A stretch of DNA of 64,000 bases from Streptomyces sp. NBC_00443 (GTDB taxonomy: Bacteria > Actinomycetota > Actinomycetes > Streptomycetales > Streptomycetaceae): positions 7,874,001-7,938,000 of the forward strand of contig NZ_CP107917.1 in NCBI RefSeq assembly GCF_036014175.1, read 5' to 3'. Below the pieces are notes generated by a model, which searched no databases, was not told where the DNA came from, and worked only from the letters and a program-made list of their open reading frames with translations. Positions within the stretch are counted from its first letter, which is position 1; every line of letters begins with the position of its first letter. This document shows positions 30,858 to 39,182 of the stretch, piece by piece. The translations under genes were made by a program, and so were the position numbers.

Positions 30858-31196
30858 ATGGCACACATCCTGTACGAAGAAGACCCGGAGCCCTCTGATC
30901 GGTTCCCGGCCGGCCCCCTGTACGTTCCGGTCCGGCCGGGACCGGCCGCCGCCTGTGCGGCCCGCCTCTTCCGTACGCCCCTCGGCGACCGTACGGCCGT
31001 AGGATTCACGTCTCCGCGGCAGCTGGCCGCGACCCTCGGCCCCGACCAGCCCTGGATCAGGCTCGCCGAGCCCGCCCTGCGCGCCCTGACCGCACCGCTC
31101 GGCGTCACCACCGTCACCGTCGACCCACAGTTCGCGGCACCGGCTCCCACGCCGATCGAGCCCGACGTTCCTGTTCCCGCACTGCGGATCGGCTGA
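30858..31196 (+). CDS. conserved small Streptomyces protein (SAV_915-like)
   Basis: A 112-residue soluble protein beginning MAHILYEEDPEPSDRFPAGP. It has the patterns LYVPVRPGPAAACAARLFRT, PLGDRTAVGFTSPRQLAATL and PWIRLAEPALRALTAPLGVT. I believe it belongs to the SAV_915 family, which resembles SseB-like domains; function unknown. GGAGG lies seven bases before the ATG. It ends 11 bases before the lysA-type gene and is almost certainly in one operon with it. Confidence 0.75.
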   Translation: MAHILYEEDPEPSDRFPAGPLYVPVRPGPAAACAARLFRTPLGDRTAVGFTSPRQLAATLGPDQPWIRLAEPALRALTAPLGVTTVTVDPQFAAPAPTPIEPDVPVPALRIG

Positions 31197-31207
31197 GGGA
31201 GCACGCC

Positions 31208-32542
31208 ATGACCACGCTTCACGAACCCACGGTCACCGCCCCTGCCGACGCCCTGTCCGTATGGCCGGTCTCCACCGCCGAGCCCCGCCCGGGTGACCTC
31301 TCCGTCGGTGGCGTGCCCCTGGCCGAGGTCGCCGATCGCTTCGGTACCCCCGTCTACGTCCTGGACGAGACCGAGGTGCGTGAGCGCTGCCGCACCTACC
31401 GGCACGTCTTCCCGGACGCCGAAGTCCTCTACGCGGCCAAGGCGTTCCTGTGCCGCGCGATGGTCCACTGGATGGCCGAGGAGGGCCTGGGCCTGGACGT
31501 CTGCTCGGCCGGAGAACTGGAACTCGCGGTCACTACCGGCTTCCCGCCGGAGCGGATCGTGCTCCACGGCAACGCCAAGTCGCCGCGCGACCTGGAGACC
31601 GCGCTTCGCCTCGGCGTCGGCCGCATCGTCATCGACAGCCCCTCCGAGATCGCCCGGCTGGCCGCGGCGGTCGGGCCCGACGGCCACCAGAAGGTCATGG
31701 TCCGCGTCGTGCCCGGCATCAGCGCCGGCGGCCACGAGAAGATCCGCACCGGAACCGAGGACCAGAAGTTCGGTCTGTCCATCCCGGACGGCTACGCGCA
31801 GCACGCCATCGCCCGGATCCTGGACCAGCCGCAGCTCGAACTCACCGGCCTGCACTGCCACTTGGGCTCACAGATCACCAGCGTCAAGCCCTACATCGCC
31901 GCCGTACGGCGCATCGTCGGCCTCATGGCCCGCCTGTACGAACAGCACGGCCTGATCCTGCCGGAACTCGACCTGGGCGGCGGCCACGGCATCGCCTACC
32001 GGCCCGGCGAGCCGGCCCTGGACCTGACCCTGCTCGCGCGCCGGCTGCGGGCCGAACTGGCCGAGGCCTGTGCGGCGGCCGGGCTCACCGTGCCGCGCCT
32101 CATCATCGAGCCGGGGCGGGGGATCGCGGGGCCGGCGGGCGTCGCGCTCTACCACGTCCTCGCCGTCAAGCGCACCGGTGCGCACACCTACGTCGCGGTG
32201 GACGGCGGCATGAGCGACAACCCCCGGCCCGCGCTGTACGGGGTGCGTTACGCGCCCCGGCTGGTGGGCAGGCACAGCACCGCCGCCACCGCTCCGGTGA
32301 CCGTGGTGGGCCGCCACTGCGAGGCGGGCGACGTCGTCGCAGCGGACGTCGAACTCCCCGACGACATCCGCCCGGGAGACCTGCTCGCAGTCCCGGCCGC
32401 CGGCGCCTACCACCTCTCCATGGCCTCCGGCTACAACCTGGTCGGACGCCCCCCGGTGGTCGCCGTGGCCGACAGCCACGCCCGGCTCCTGATCCGCCGC
32501 GAGTCCCTGGACGACATCCGCAGCCGCGACGTCGGCCTCTAG
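31208..32542 (+). CDS. lysA: diaminopimelate decarboxylase-type PLP enzyme (LysA paralogue)
   Basis: A 444-residue fold-III PLP decarboxylase. The cofactor lysine is K78 in VLYAAKAFLC. HGNAKSP, the glycine-rich LDLGGGHGIAYRPGE and the HCEAGDVVA active-site segment are present. The last differs slightly from the CESGD of classical LysA. It would convert meso-diaminopimelate to lysine. Because it is paired with a small conserved protein and not with the threonine pathway genes, it may be a second copy with a specialised role. GAGGGAGC precedes ATG 31208. A strong hairpin terminator follows. Confidence 0.88.
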   Translation: MTTLHEPTVTAPADALSVWPVSTAEPRPGDLSVGGVPLAEVADRFGTPVYVLDETEVRERCRTYRHVFPDAEVLYAAKAFLCRAMVHWMAEEGLGLDVCSAGELELAVTTGFPPERIVLHGNAKSPRDLETALRLGVGRIVIDSPSEIARLAAAVGPDGHQKVMVRVVPGISAGGHEKIRTGTEDQKFGLSIPDGYAQHAIARILDQPQLELTGLHCHLGSQITSVKPYIAAVRRIVGLMARLYEQHGLILPELDLGGGHGIAYRPGEPALDLTLLARRLRAELAEACAAAGLTVPRLIIEPGRGIAGPAGVALYHVLAVKRTGAHTYVAVDGGMSDNPRPALYGVRYAPRLVGRHSTAATAPVTVVGRHCEAGDVVAADVELPDDIRPGDLLAVPAAGAYHLSMASGYNLVGRPPVVAVADSHARLLIRRESLDDIRSRDVGL

Positions 32543-32554
32543 GCCGTACCGATC

Positions 32555-32595
32555 CACCTCCGGGCGAGCCATGGCCACGCCCTCGCCCGGAGGTG
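32555..32595 (+). terminator. terminator after the lysA-type gene
   Basis: CACCTCCGGGCGAG (32555-32568) and CTCGCCCGGAGGTG (32582-32595) form a perfect 14-base stem with a 13-base loop, 12 bases after the stop codon. Confidence 0.88.
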
Positions 32596-32642
32596 CCCAG
32601 CGTGCGTTTCGAGTCGTAAAGTTCGCCAGCCAGGGCGAATGT

Positions 32643-32652
32643 TTCGATCGAA
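32643..32652. promoter_or_regulatory. TTCGATCGAA palindrome upstream of the xylan operon
   Basis: A perfect ten-base palindrome about 75 bases upstream of the operon's -35 box. It resembles a compact version of the TTTCG-type operator halves seen further downstream and may be an auxiliary site. Confidence 0.4.
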
Positions 32653-32718
32653 GGTGCAACGAGGGTAAGGCGAGGCGCACCGAAGCGACGACGAGTCCAA
32701 ATCACCTTGTTCAAAGGG

Positions 32719-32748
32719 TTGCCACCGTTTGGAAGCTTTCTCTAGGGT
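32719..32748 (+). promoter_or_regulatory. xylan operon promoter
   Basis: TTGCCA (32719-32724) and TAGGGT (32743-32748) are spaced by 18 bases and fit a housekeeping promoter. The spacer contains the near-palindrome GGAAGCTTTC at 32731-32740, so a repressor there would block RNA polymerase. Confidence 0.75.
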
Positions 32749-32779
32749 GCGGCAGCAACGCAGCTTTCTGGATCTGGTC

Positions 32780-32790
32780 CGAAACTTTCG
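32780..32790. promoter_or_regulatory. CGAAACTTTCG operator of the xylan operon
   Basis: CGAAACTTTCG matches the known Streptomyces xylanase cis element CGAAA-N-TTTCG, the type bound by LacI-family regulators such as BxlR. It lies in the 5' leader about 60 bases before the first gene. It is flanked by CTGGATC (32768-32774) and GATCCAG (32790-32796), which give a longer dyad. Confidence 0.8.
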
Positions 32791-32850
32791 ATCCAGGCGG
32801 AACCGGCGGACGGCCCATGGGCGAGCCGTCCCGTACCCAAGGAGCGCATC

Positions 32851-34146
32851 ATGGGCGACCCGGGACTGTCCCGCCGAGGCTTCCTGGCTGCCTCGGCCGC
32901 GGCCGGTGTGGGCATGACGGCACTGAGCGGTTGCGGCGGCGACTCGGACGGAGGGTCGTCGGACGGCACGACCACCATCGAGTGGTGGAACATCTCCACC
33001 ACCGAGCCGACGAAGGGCGTCTGGGCGGCGCTGGCCAAGAAGTTCGAGGCTCAGAACCCCAAGGTGAAGATAAAGATCGTCCAGTTGGAGAACGACGCCT
33101 ACAAGTCGAAGATGACGGCCCTGACGGCTTCCGGGAAACTGCCCGACATCTTCCACACCTGGGGCGGCGGCGTCCTGAAGCAGCAGGTCGACGCCGGGCT
33201 CGTCGAGGACCTCACCGACCGCACCAAGGACTTCGCCGACGGCCTGCTGCCGGTCGCGAAGGAGCCGTACCTCCTGGACGAGAAGGTCTACGGCATCCCG
33301 TTCGACATCGGCATGATCGGCTTCTGGTACAACAAGGCGCTGTTCAAGGACGCGGGTGTCAGCGAGCCGCCGACCACCTGGAGCGACTTCCTCGACGCCG
33401 TACGGAAGTTGAAGGCCAAGGGCATCACCCCGCTCGCCCTCGCCGGCAAGGAGAAGTGGCCCGGCATGTACTACTGGGCGTACCTCTCCATGCGCACCGC
33501 GGGCGCCTCCGCCCTCCAGAAGGCGTACGACGACAAGGACTTCACCGGCGACGCCTTCGTGCAGGCCGGTCAGCACCTCCAGGAACTCGTCGACCTCCAG
33601 CCGTTCCAGAAGGGCTTCCTCGGCGCCGCGTACTCCACCCCCACCGGCCAGGCCGCTGCCGTCGGCAACGGCAAGGCGGCGATGGAGCTCATGGGGCAGT
33701 GGGCCCCGGTCGTGCAGGCGGACGCCGGCAAGGGGCTTGGTGAGGACCTCGGGTTCTTCCCGTTCCCCGAGGTCGACGGCGGCAAGGGCGCGATCACCGA
33801 GGTCTTCGGCGGGGGCGGCGGGCATGCCCTGCGCAGCGGGGCTCCGCAGGCCGCCGTCGACTTCCTGAAGTTCTTCGCCTCCGAGGCGACCGACGTGGAG
33901 CTCGTCAAGAAGACGGGCGCCCTGCCGGTGGTCCCGGCCGCCGAGCGCGCCATCACCGACCCCAACATCAAGGCCGTGCAGGCGCAGTTGAAGGGCGCCA
34001 CCGGCTTCCAGCTCTATCTCGACCAGGCCTATGCGCCCGCCGTCGGCCAGGAGGTCAACGACAGCGTCGGCGCGCTCGTCGCCGGGTCCAAGTCACCCCA
34101 GCAGGTCGCCGAGTCGATCACGCAGACCGCGAAGGAAGAGCAGTAG
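32851..34146 (+). CDS. ABC transporter sugar-binding lipoprotein (Tat-type, xylo-oligosaccharide likely)
   Basis: A 431-residue family-1 extracellular solute-binding protein. The signal peptide has a twin-arginine motif SRRGFL (residues 7-12) and lipobox LSGC with the lipidated cysteine C28. The mature part has the typical TTIEWWNISTTEPTKGVWAA and VYGIPFDIGMIGFWYNKALF segments. It would bind xylobiose or related oligomers outside the cell, judging from the GH10 xylanase in the operon and the CGAAA-N-TTTCG operator. AAGGAG stands before ATG 32851. Two permease genes follow closely. No ATPase is encoded here; a shared MsiK-type ATPase is usual. Confidence 0.9.
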   Translation: MGDPGLSRRGFLAASAAAGVGMTALSGCGGDSDGGSSDGTTTIEWWNISTTEPTKGVWAALAKKFEAQNPKVKIKIVQLENDAYKSKMTALTASGKLPDIFHTWGGGVLKQQVDAGLVEDLTDRTKDFADGLLPVAKEPYLLDEKVYGIPFDIGMIGFWYNKALFKDAGVSEPPTTWSDFLDAVRKLKAKGITPLALAGKEKWPGMYYWAYLSMRTAGASALQKAYDDKDFTGDAFVQAGQHLQELVDLQPFQKGFLGAAYSTPTGQAAAVGNGKAAMELMGQWAPVVQADAGKGLGEDLGFFPFPEVDGGKGAITEVFGGGGGHALRSGAPQAAVDFLKFFASEATDVELVKKTGALPVVPAAERAITDPNIKAVQAQLKGATGFQLYLDQAYAPAVGQEVNDSVGALVAGSKSPQQVAESITQTAKEEQ

Positions 34147-34152
34147 CCGGCG

Positions 34153-35151
34153 ATGACCTCCACGTTCCTGCCGGACAAGCGCACCGGCCCCGGCGTCGAT
34201 CCCGCGCCCCCGCCCACCGGCGCGGCTCGCGGACGGGCCCGGTGTCGGGCGCTGAACTGGCTCACCGCGGTCGGCTTCCAGGTGCCGGCACTCGTGCTGT
34301 TCCTCGTCCTGGTGCTGCTGCCGATGCTGTTCGCGCTGTACGCCGCCTTCTTCCGCTGGGGCGGCTTCGGCATGCCGTCCGACTACATCGGTGCCGACAA
34401 CTTCACCCGGCTCATCCAGGACCCCGTCTTCCTCGGCGACCTGTGGCGCTGCCTGCTCCTGGTCGTGCTGTCGCTCGCCGTCCAGCTGCCGTTCGCGCTC
34501 GCCATGGCCGTACTGCTCAACCAGAAGCTGCGCGGCCGGGCCTTCTACCGGATGCTGTTCTTCGGGCCGTACGTCCTGTCCGAGGCCATCACCGGCGTCC
34601 TGTTCGGCATGATCTTCGCTCCCGGTGACGGCTTCGCCGACCAGGTCCTGGGCCATATCGGCCTCGACGGGCTCGGCGGCGAGTGGTTCGCCGACCCGTC
34701 CACCGTCATGGCGACCCTCTTCCTGGTCATGACGTGGAAGTACTTCGGCTTCCACATGATGCTCTACCTGGCCGGACTCCAGTCCATCCCCGCCGAGTTG
34801 ACCGAGGCCGCGCTGATCGACGGCGCGAACGCCTGGCAGCGCTTCCGCAGCGTCACCCTGCCGCTCCTCGCGCCCACCCTGCGCATCAGCGTGTTCCTGT
34901 CCGTCATCGGGTCGATCCAGCTCTTCGACCTGGTCTGGGTGACCACCGCGGGCGGTCCCGACCACCACTCCGAGACGATGGCCGTGACCATGTTCCAGTA
35001 CGGCTTCAAGCGCTATCAGGTCGGCTACGCCAGCGCGATCAGCGTGGTCATGTTCGGCATCAGCCTCGTCTTCGCCCTCGCCTACCAGCGGTTCGTGCTC
35101 CGCCGCGACCTCGAAGGGGCCACCACGACCATGCGGGGAGGCGCCAAGTGA
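34153..35151 (+). CDS. ABC sugar transporter permease, MalF-type
   Basis: A 332-residue membrane protein with six helices. The EAA-type loop TEAALIDGANAWQRFRSVTL contacts the ATPase. It is the first permease of the carbohydrate ABC system; it starts seven bases after the binding-protein gene and its stop overlaps the next GTG (GTGA). Hydrophilic N-terminal 30 residues. Substrate inferred as xylo-oligosaccharide from context. Confidence 0.93.
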   Translation: MTSTFLPDKRTGPGVDPAPPPTGAARGRARCRALNWLTAVGFQVPALVLFLVLVLLPMLFALYAAFFRWGGFGMPSDYIGADNFTRLIQDPVFLGDLWRCLLLVVLSLAVQLPFALAMAVLLNQKLRGRAFYRMLFFGPYVLSEAITGVLFGMIFAPGDGFADQVLGHIGLDGLGGEWFADPSTVMATLFLVMTWKYFGFHMMLYLAGLQSIPAELTEAALIDGANAWQRFRSVTLPLLAPTLRISVFLSVIGSIQLFDLVWVTTAGGPDHHSETMAVTMFQYGFKRYQVGYASAISVVMFGISLVFALAYQRFVLRRDLEGATTTMRGGAK

Positions 35152-36014
35152 CGGCCGGGTCCGGCAGGATGGCCGGCGGGAAGACCGGCGGGAAGACCGG
35201 CAGGACGAGTCTGCCGCTGCATGTGATCCTCGTGGTGGTCGGCGCCGTGATGGTCGTGCCGCTGCTCTACGCCGTGGTGTCCGGCTTCAAGTCCACCGAC
35301 GAGCTCTCCCGCAACCCGGTCGGGCTGCCGGAGTCGTGGGTGGCCGGCAACTACACGGGCCTCCTCGGCTCGGGGGACTTCTGGCGGCTGATCGGCAACA
35401 GCACACTGATCGCGGTGGGGACGACCGTCCTGGTCGTGGCGGTCTCCGCGCTCTCGGCCTTCTCCTTCGCGCGGTTCGCCTTCCGGGGCCGGGAGACGCT
35501 CTTCACCCTCTTCACGATGGGGCTGATGTTCCCCTTCGCGGTCGCGGCCCTCCCGCTGTTCCTGCTGCTGCGCTCGCTGGGCCTGCTGGACAACCCGCTC
35601 GGCGTGATCCTTCCGCAGGCCGCCTTCGGGCTGCCGATGACCATCATCATCCTGCGCGGCTTCTTCCGGGACATCCCCGGCGAGCTGGAGGAGGCGGCCA
35701 CGCTCGACGGGTGCAGCTCCTTCGGCTTCTTCTGGCGGGTGCTGCTACCGATGGCGCGGCCCGCGCTGGGCACCGTCTCGGTCCTCGCCGTCGTCACCAG
35801 CTGGAACAACTTCTTCCTGCCGCTGCTGGTGTTCACCGACTCCACGTGGTGGACCATCCCGATCGGCGTCCAGCAGTTCCAGGGTCAGTACTCCGCGGAC
35901 TACGCCCGCGTCTTCGCCTACCTGGTGCTGGCCATGGTCCCCGCCCTCGCCTTCTACTCGGTCGCCGAGCGCCAGCTCGTCGGCGGCCTCACCGCCGGCG
36001 CGACCAAGGGTTGA
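35148..36014 (+). CDS. ABC sugar transporter permease, MalG-type
   Basis: A 288-residue membrane protein with six helices. The EAA loop is ELEEAATLDGCSSFGFFWRV followed by LLPMARPALG. The N-terminus contains a short repeated GGKTGGKTG. The GTG at 35148 overlaps the previous stop. Together with the first permease it would form the membrane channel of the xylo-oligosaccharide importer. Confidence 0.92.
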   Translation: MTAGSGRMAGGKTGGKTGRTSLPLHVILVVVGAVMVVPLLYAVVSGFKSTDELSRNPVGLPESWVAGNYTGLLGSGDFWRLIGNSTLIAVGTTVLVVAVSALSAFSFARFAFRGRETLFTLFTMGLMFPFAVAALPLFLLLRSLGLLDNPLGVILPQAAFGLPMTIIILRGFFRDIPGELEEAATLDGCSSFGFFWRVLLPMARPALGTVSVLAVVTSWNNFFLPLLVFTDSTWWTIPIGVQQFQGQYSADYARVFAYLVLAMVPALAFYSVAERQLVGGLTAGATKG

Positions 36015-36069
36015 CGCGCGCAGGCGGACGTACGGCTCAACACACCACCGCTACGTGAGGAGTCGCACC

Positions 36070-37143
36070 ATGCGCAAGAACCGTCTGAGACTCGCCGGCG
36101 CTCTCGCCGCCGTGCTGGTCGCCGCGGGCGTCGCGAACGGCCCGGCAGCCCAGGCTCACGGCAAGCCACCCACCCTCGCCGACCTCGCCCAGCGCCACGG
36201 CCGCTACTTCGGCAGCGCGACCGACAATCCCGAGCTCGTCGACGAGCCGTACAAGGCGCTCCTCGGCAGCGAGTTCGACCAGATCACGCCGGGCAACGGC
36301 ATGAAGTGGTACGCCACTGAGCCCCAGCGGGGTGTGTTCGACTTCTCCAAGGGCGACGAGATCGTCGACCTCGCCCGCGCGAACCACCAGAAGGTGCGCG
36401 GCCACACCCTCGTCTGGCACAGCCAGCTGCCCGGCTGGCTGACGGGCCGCGCGTGGACGGCCGACGAGCTGCGGGCCGTACTGAAGAACCACATCCAGCG
36501 GGAGGTACGGCACTACCGGGGCAAGGTGTTCGCCTGGGACGTCGTCAACGAGGCCTTCAACGAGGACGGCACCTACCGCGAGACGGTCTTCTACAACACG
36601 CTCGGCCCCGGCTACATCGCCGACGCCCTGCGCTGGGCCCGCCAGGCCGACCCGAAGGTCAAGCTCTACCTCAACGACTACAACATCGAGGCCGTCGGCC
36701 CGAAGAGCGACGCCTACTACCGTCTCGCCAAGGAGCTGAAGGCGCAGGGCGTCCCGCTCGACGGCATCGGCTTCCAGGCCCACCTGGCCCTGCAGTACGG
36801 CTATCCGACCACGCTGGAGGACAACCTCCGGCGCTTCGCCGGGCTGCGGCTCGACACCGCGCTCACCGAGGTCGACATCCGGATGATCCTGCCCGCGACC
36901 GAGGAGAAGCTCGCCCAGCAGGCCGGGTGGTACCGGGATCTGACCGAGGCGTGCCTGGCGGTGCGCCGGTGTGTCGGCATCACCGTCTGGGACTACACCG
37001 ACAAGTACTCCTGGATCCCGGCGGTCTTCGAGGGCCAGGGTGCCGCGCTGCCGTGGGACGAGGAACTGCGTCCGAAGCCGGCCTACTTCGCGATACGGCA
37101 GGCGCTGAGGCATCCCCCCACGGCGCACGGCGAACTACGCTGA
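36070..37143 (+). CDS. secreted GH10 endo-1,4-beta-xylanase
   Basis: A 357-residue glycoside hydrolase family 10 enzyme. A signal peptide (MRKNRLRLAG, then a hydrophobic core ending AAQAHG) directs export. The acid/base glutamate is E161 in WDVVNEAFNEDG and the nucleophile is E267 in LTEVDIRM; GHTLVWHSQLPGWL is another family block. It has only a catalytic domain and no carbohydrate-binding module. It would cut xylan chains to short oligomers for the ABC importer encoded just upstream. GAGGAG precedes ATG 36070. The gap of 55 bases from the permease holds no terminator, so it is likely the last gene of the operon. Confidence 0.95.
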   Translation: MRKNRLRLAGALAAVLVAAGVANGPAAQAHGKPPTLADLAQRHGRYFGSATDNPELVDEPYKALLGSEFDQITPGNGMKWYATEPQRGVFDFSKGDEIVDLARANHQKVRGHTLVWHSQLPGWLTGRAWTADELRAVLKNHIQREVRHYRGKVFAWDVVNEAFNEDGTYRETVFYNTLGPGYIADALRWARQADPKVKLYLNDYNIEAVGPKSDAYYRLAKELKAQGVPLDGIGFQAHLALQYGYPTTLEDNLRRFAGLRLDTALTEVDIRMILPATEEKLAQQAGWYRDLTEACLAVRRCVGITVWDYTDKYSWIPAVFEGQGAALPWDEELRPKPAYFAIRQALRHPPTAHGELR

Positions 37144-37165
37144 GTGACCACCCCCGGACACACGT

Positions 37166-37202
37166 GGGGGCCGGCTCGCAGTAAGGTCTGCGACCGGCCC
37201 CT
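37166..37202 (+). terminator. terminator of the xylan operon
   Basis: GGGGCCGG-CTCGCAG (37167-37181) pairs with CTGCGAC-CGGCCCC (37188-37201) around a six-base loop, 23 bases after the xylanase stop. Confidence 0.85.
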
Positions 37203-37277
37203 GGGAGTACGCCGGGCGTCGGTCATCGCTCCGCCCGGTAGTGCTGCAGGACCTCTCCGGCATGCCGCCGGCAGGCG

Positions 37278-37484
37278 CTACGCGGCGGTCATCACCTTGC
37301 CGGTGCCCAGCGGACGGTGCGGGGCGATGATCTGGCCGTCCGGCAGGAGCTCACCGGTGTCCTCGAAGAGCAGGACACCGTTGCACAGCAGGCTCCAACC
37401 CTGCTCCGGGTGGTGCGCCACGAGACGGGCGGATTCCCGGTCGGCGGAGTCGGCTGAGGGGCACGGTGGCTGGTGCTGGCACAT
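37278..37484 (-). CDS. DUF5999 family protein
   Basis: A 68-residue protein starting MCQHQPPCPSADSADRESAR and ending GTGKVMTAA. The conserved core is LVAHHPEQGWSLLCNG, then VLLFEDTGELLPDGQIIAPH. Two cysteines in MCQHQPPC could bind a metal. It is near-universal in Streptomyces, but its function is unknown. The frame runs further upstream; ATG 37484 is chosen because family members begin at MCQHQ. No strong ribosome site is visible. Confidence 0.88.
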   Translation of the reverse strand: MCQHQPPCPSADSADRESARLVAHHPEQGWSLLCNGVLLFEDTGELLPDGQIIAPHRPLGTGKVMTAA

Positions 37485-37757
37485 GGATGGGATCTTTCGC
37501 TCTGTCGTGCTGTGTGAGATGGCTGTGGCGTCTGTTTCGCGGCGTGAAGCTTCGTTCATGGCCGCCCCCGTTGTGATTAGTCGGTCGGAACCCAGTGTTG
37601 CCCCACGGGCGGCAATCCGCAGGGATTTCGCAGCACCGCTTTCTCACAGGTTGATGACGCATCTCCCGCGCGGACGGTTCATCCCAACTCCACTGTCATT
37701 TCGGGTGGTTCGCCGTGGTCGGATGGGGCTAGTCCGGACGGGCCGGGGCCTTGAGTG

Positions 37758-37845
37758 GCTCGTTCGAGCGCATTGTCGCTCGCGCGAGCGATATTCTCCT
37801 CGCGCTCTCGCCTATTCTGCGCTCAGGCGAGTGCTTTCCTGCTCG
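37758..37845. promoter_or_regulatory. cluster of GCTCG palindromes
   Basis: GCTCG-TT-CGAGC (37758-37769) is followed at once by the perfect 16-base palindrome TCGCTCGCGCGAGCGA (37776-37791). More partial copies follow, such as CTCGCC...GGCGAG near 37807-37831. It lies in the gene-free stretch 37485-38000, upstream of the DUF5999 gene. It looks like a multi-site operator, but its target is unclear. Confidence 0.5.
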
Positions 37846-37941
37846 TTAGAGTGCCGAGGTCCGTCGAGTGTCGCGCGTTTTACGACTCGTATGCGTGTTT
37901 CCCGTACTCCGATTCGTGCCCGATCCCGCCCCGGACAGCGG

Positions 37942-37978
37942 CGTACCCCGCAACCCGGGAACGGGGCGGCGGGGTACG
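37942..37978 (-). terminator. terminator for the gene at 38001
   Basis: CGTACCCCGC (37942-37951) and GCGGGGTACG (37969-37978) form a ten-base stem just after the minus-strand stop at 38001. Confidence 0.75.
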
Positions 37979-38000
37979 CGGGCGCTCGCGCGGTGCGCTG

Positions 38001-38603
38001 TCAGGCGGGTGAGCCGAGCAGCGGAGGCATAGGGGGCAGCGGCGCCGGGGTCGCCCGGTGGGTCAGCACCGGGAGCAGCTCGGCGACCAGGTGCGGCAGA
38101 TGGGCCGCGATGCCGGGCGGGGCGGGGGCCAGCGGCACCAGGAGGTCCGTGGCGGCCGGGTGGCCGGTGGTGGCGTCCGCGGTGCAGTCGCCGTGCAGCC
38201 AGAGGGTGAGCATGTAGAGGCCGGGGAACGACAGCAGGCGCGGCTGGTAGGGCTGTGCGATCGTCTCGGCCTGGCGCAGCGCCCGTTCGGTGGAGGCGAT
38301 GTACGGGCCCTCGAAGAAGTGCGAGAAGGTCCAGCCGTCCGGGGTCAGCCGGGTCTCGGCCGCGGCCATCGCTCGTTCGCCGCACCGGATCAGGAAGCGC
38401 CAGCCGGCCAGCCGGGTCGCGGTCACGCCTGCCGGGGTGATCTCGTCCACGACGTGCACAGGCAGCGGGAGTTCGGGTGTGGCGGGGCCCTGGGCGGCGC
38501 GCAGGGAGGGTGTTCGGGCCTCGCGGACCGCGGTGGGCGAGCCGAGTGCGGTGAGGACGGAGCGAAGTGCGGGCGCGGGAGCCGGGGGCACATGCAGCGG
38601 CAT
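38001..38603 (-). CDS. uncharacterised Streptomyces protein
   Basis: A 200-residue soluble protein that I do not recognise. The N-terminal third is rich in P and A. The central part (LAGWRFLIRCGERAMAAAET, then RLTPDGWTFSHFFEGPYIAS) looks folded, and LPGLYMLTLWLHGD-like hydrophobic sequence follows. The C-terminal tail is proline-rich (APLPPMPPLLGSPA). ATG 38603 is chosen for GAGAGG nine bases upstream. It stands alone between two gene-poor stretches and has its own terminator. Confidence 0.7.
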   Translation of the reverse strand: MPLHVPPAPAPALRSVLTALGSPTAVREARTPSLRAAQGPATPELPLPVHVVDEITPAGVTATRLAGWRFLIRCGERAMAAAETRLTPDGWTFSHFFEGPYIASTERALRQAETIAQPYQPRLLSFPGLYMLTLWLHGDCTADATTGHPAATDLLVPLAPAPPGIAAHLPHLVAELLPVLTHRATPAPLPPMPPLLGSPA

Positions 38604-39182
38604 GGTGGGTCGCCTCTCATTGACAGGCACGGTGGCGCGAGGGCGTGGCGGGGGCGGACGGCGCTGTCTGCTCACGGAGGTCAGAGAGGCGGGGGCCGGG
38701 GTCTGGGAGCGCGAGGTGGTGTGCGAGGCCTGCCTTGACTCACCTGACGGCAGGTCCCTGGGACCCTGGGCGCCAACCCTCTGCCTTGATTGCGGAGTTT
38801 ATACGACGAGTGTTCAGACGATGTTTCATCTAGCCGCTTTTGGCGCACCCGGCAAGGGCCCATTCGGCCGGTGATTTGCGGGAATCATCCCGATTGCCGA
38901 CCGGCCATACGTCCATGACCTCGAAAAATAGCCCGGGCGCGGTCGGCCAATTCTCGTCGGCGTTTTTCACGAGTTCGTTGAGCCGTTCCGCAACTGCATA
39001 GTGCCCCATGCCCGGTGAATGTGCCGCCGGTCACGTCCGACAGAGTAGCGGGCGCCGGGCCGCCGCGGGACGTTATCGATCGCTTCCGCTGGGCATCATC
39101 CCACCTGACCCGGGACCGGCGGTCGGCTCCAGGGTCCGCCGAGCGGGCCTCAGAGCCCGGCCATCCGAGGAGGGAAGCTTCG
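38604..39182. other. intergenic region upstream of the glutamate-cysteine ligase family gene
   Basis: No gene can be supported here. Around 38790-38835 the sequence is unusually AT-rich for the window (GGAGTTTATACGACG; GATGTTTCATCTAG), which suggests divergent promoters for the two flanking genes, but no pair of boxes with good spacing is convincing. Confidence 0.5.

Noticed and set aside
31208..32542. Possible lysine riboswitch before lysA
   Set aside because: No lysine-aptamer-like structure is visible and the gene follows another coding region by 11 bases.
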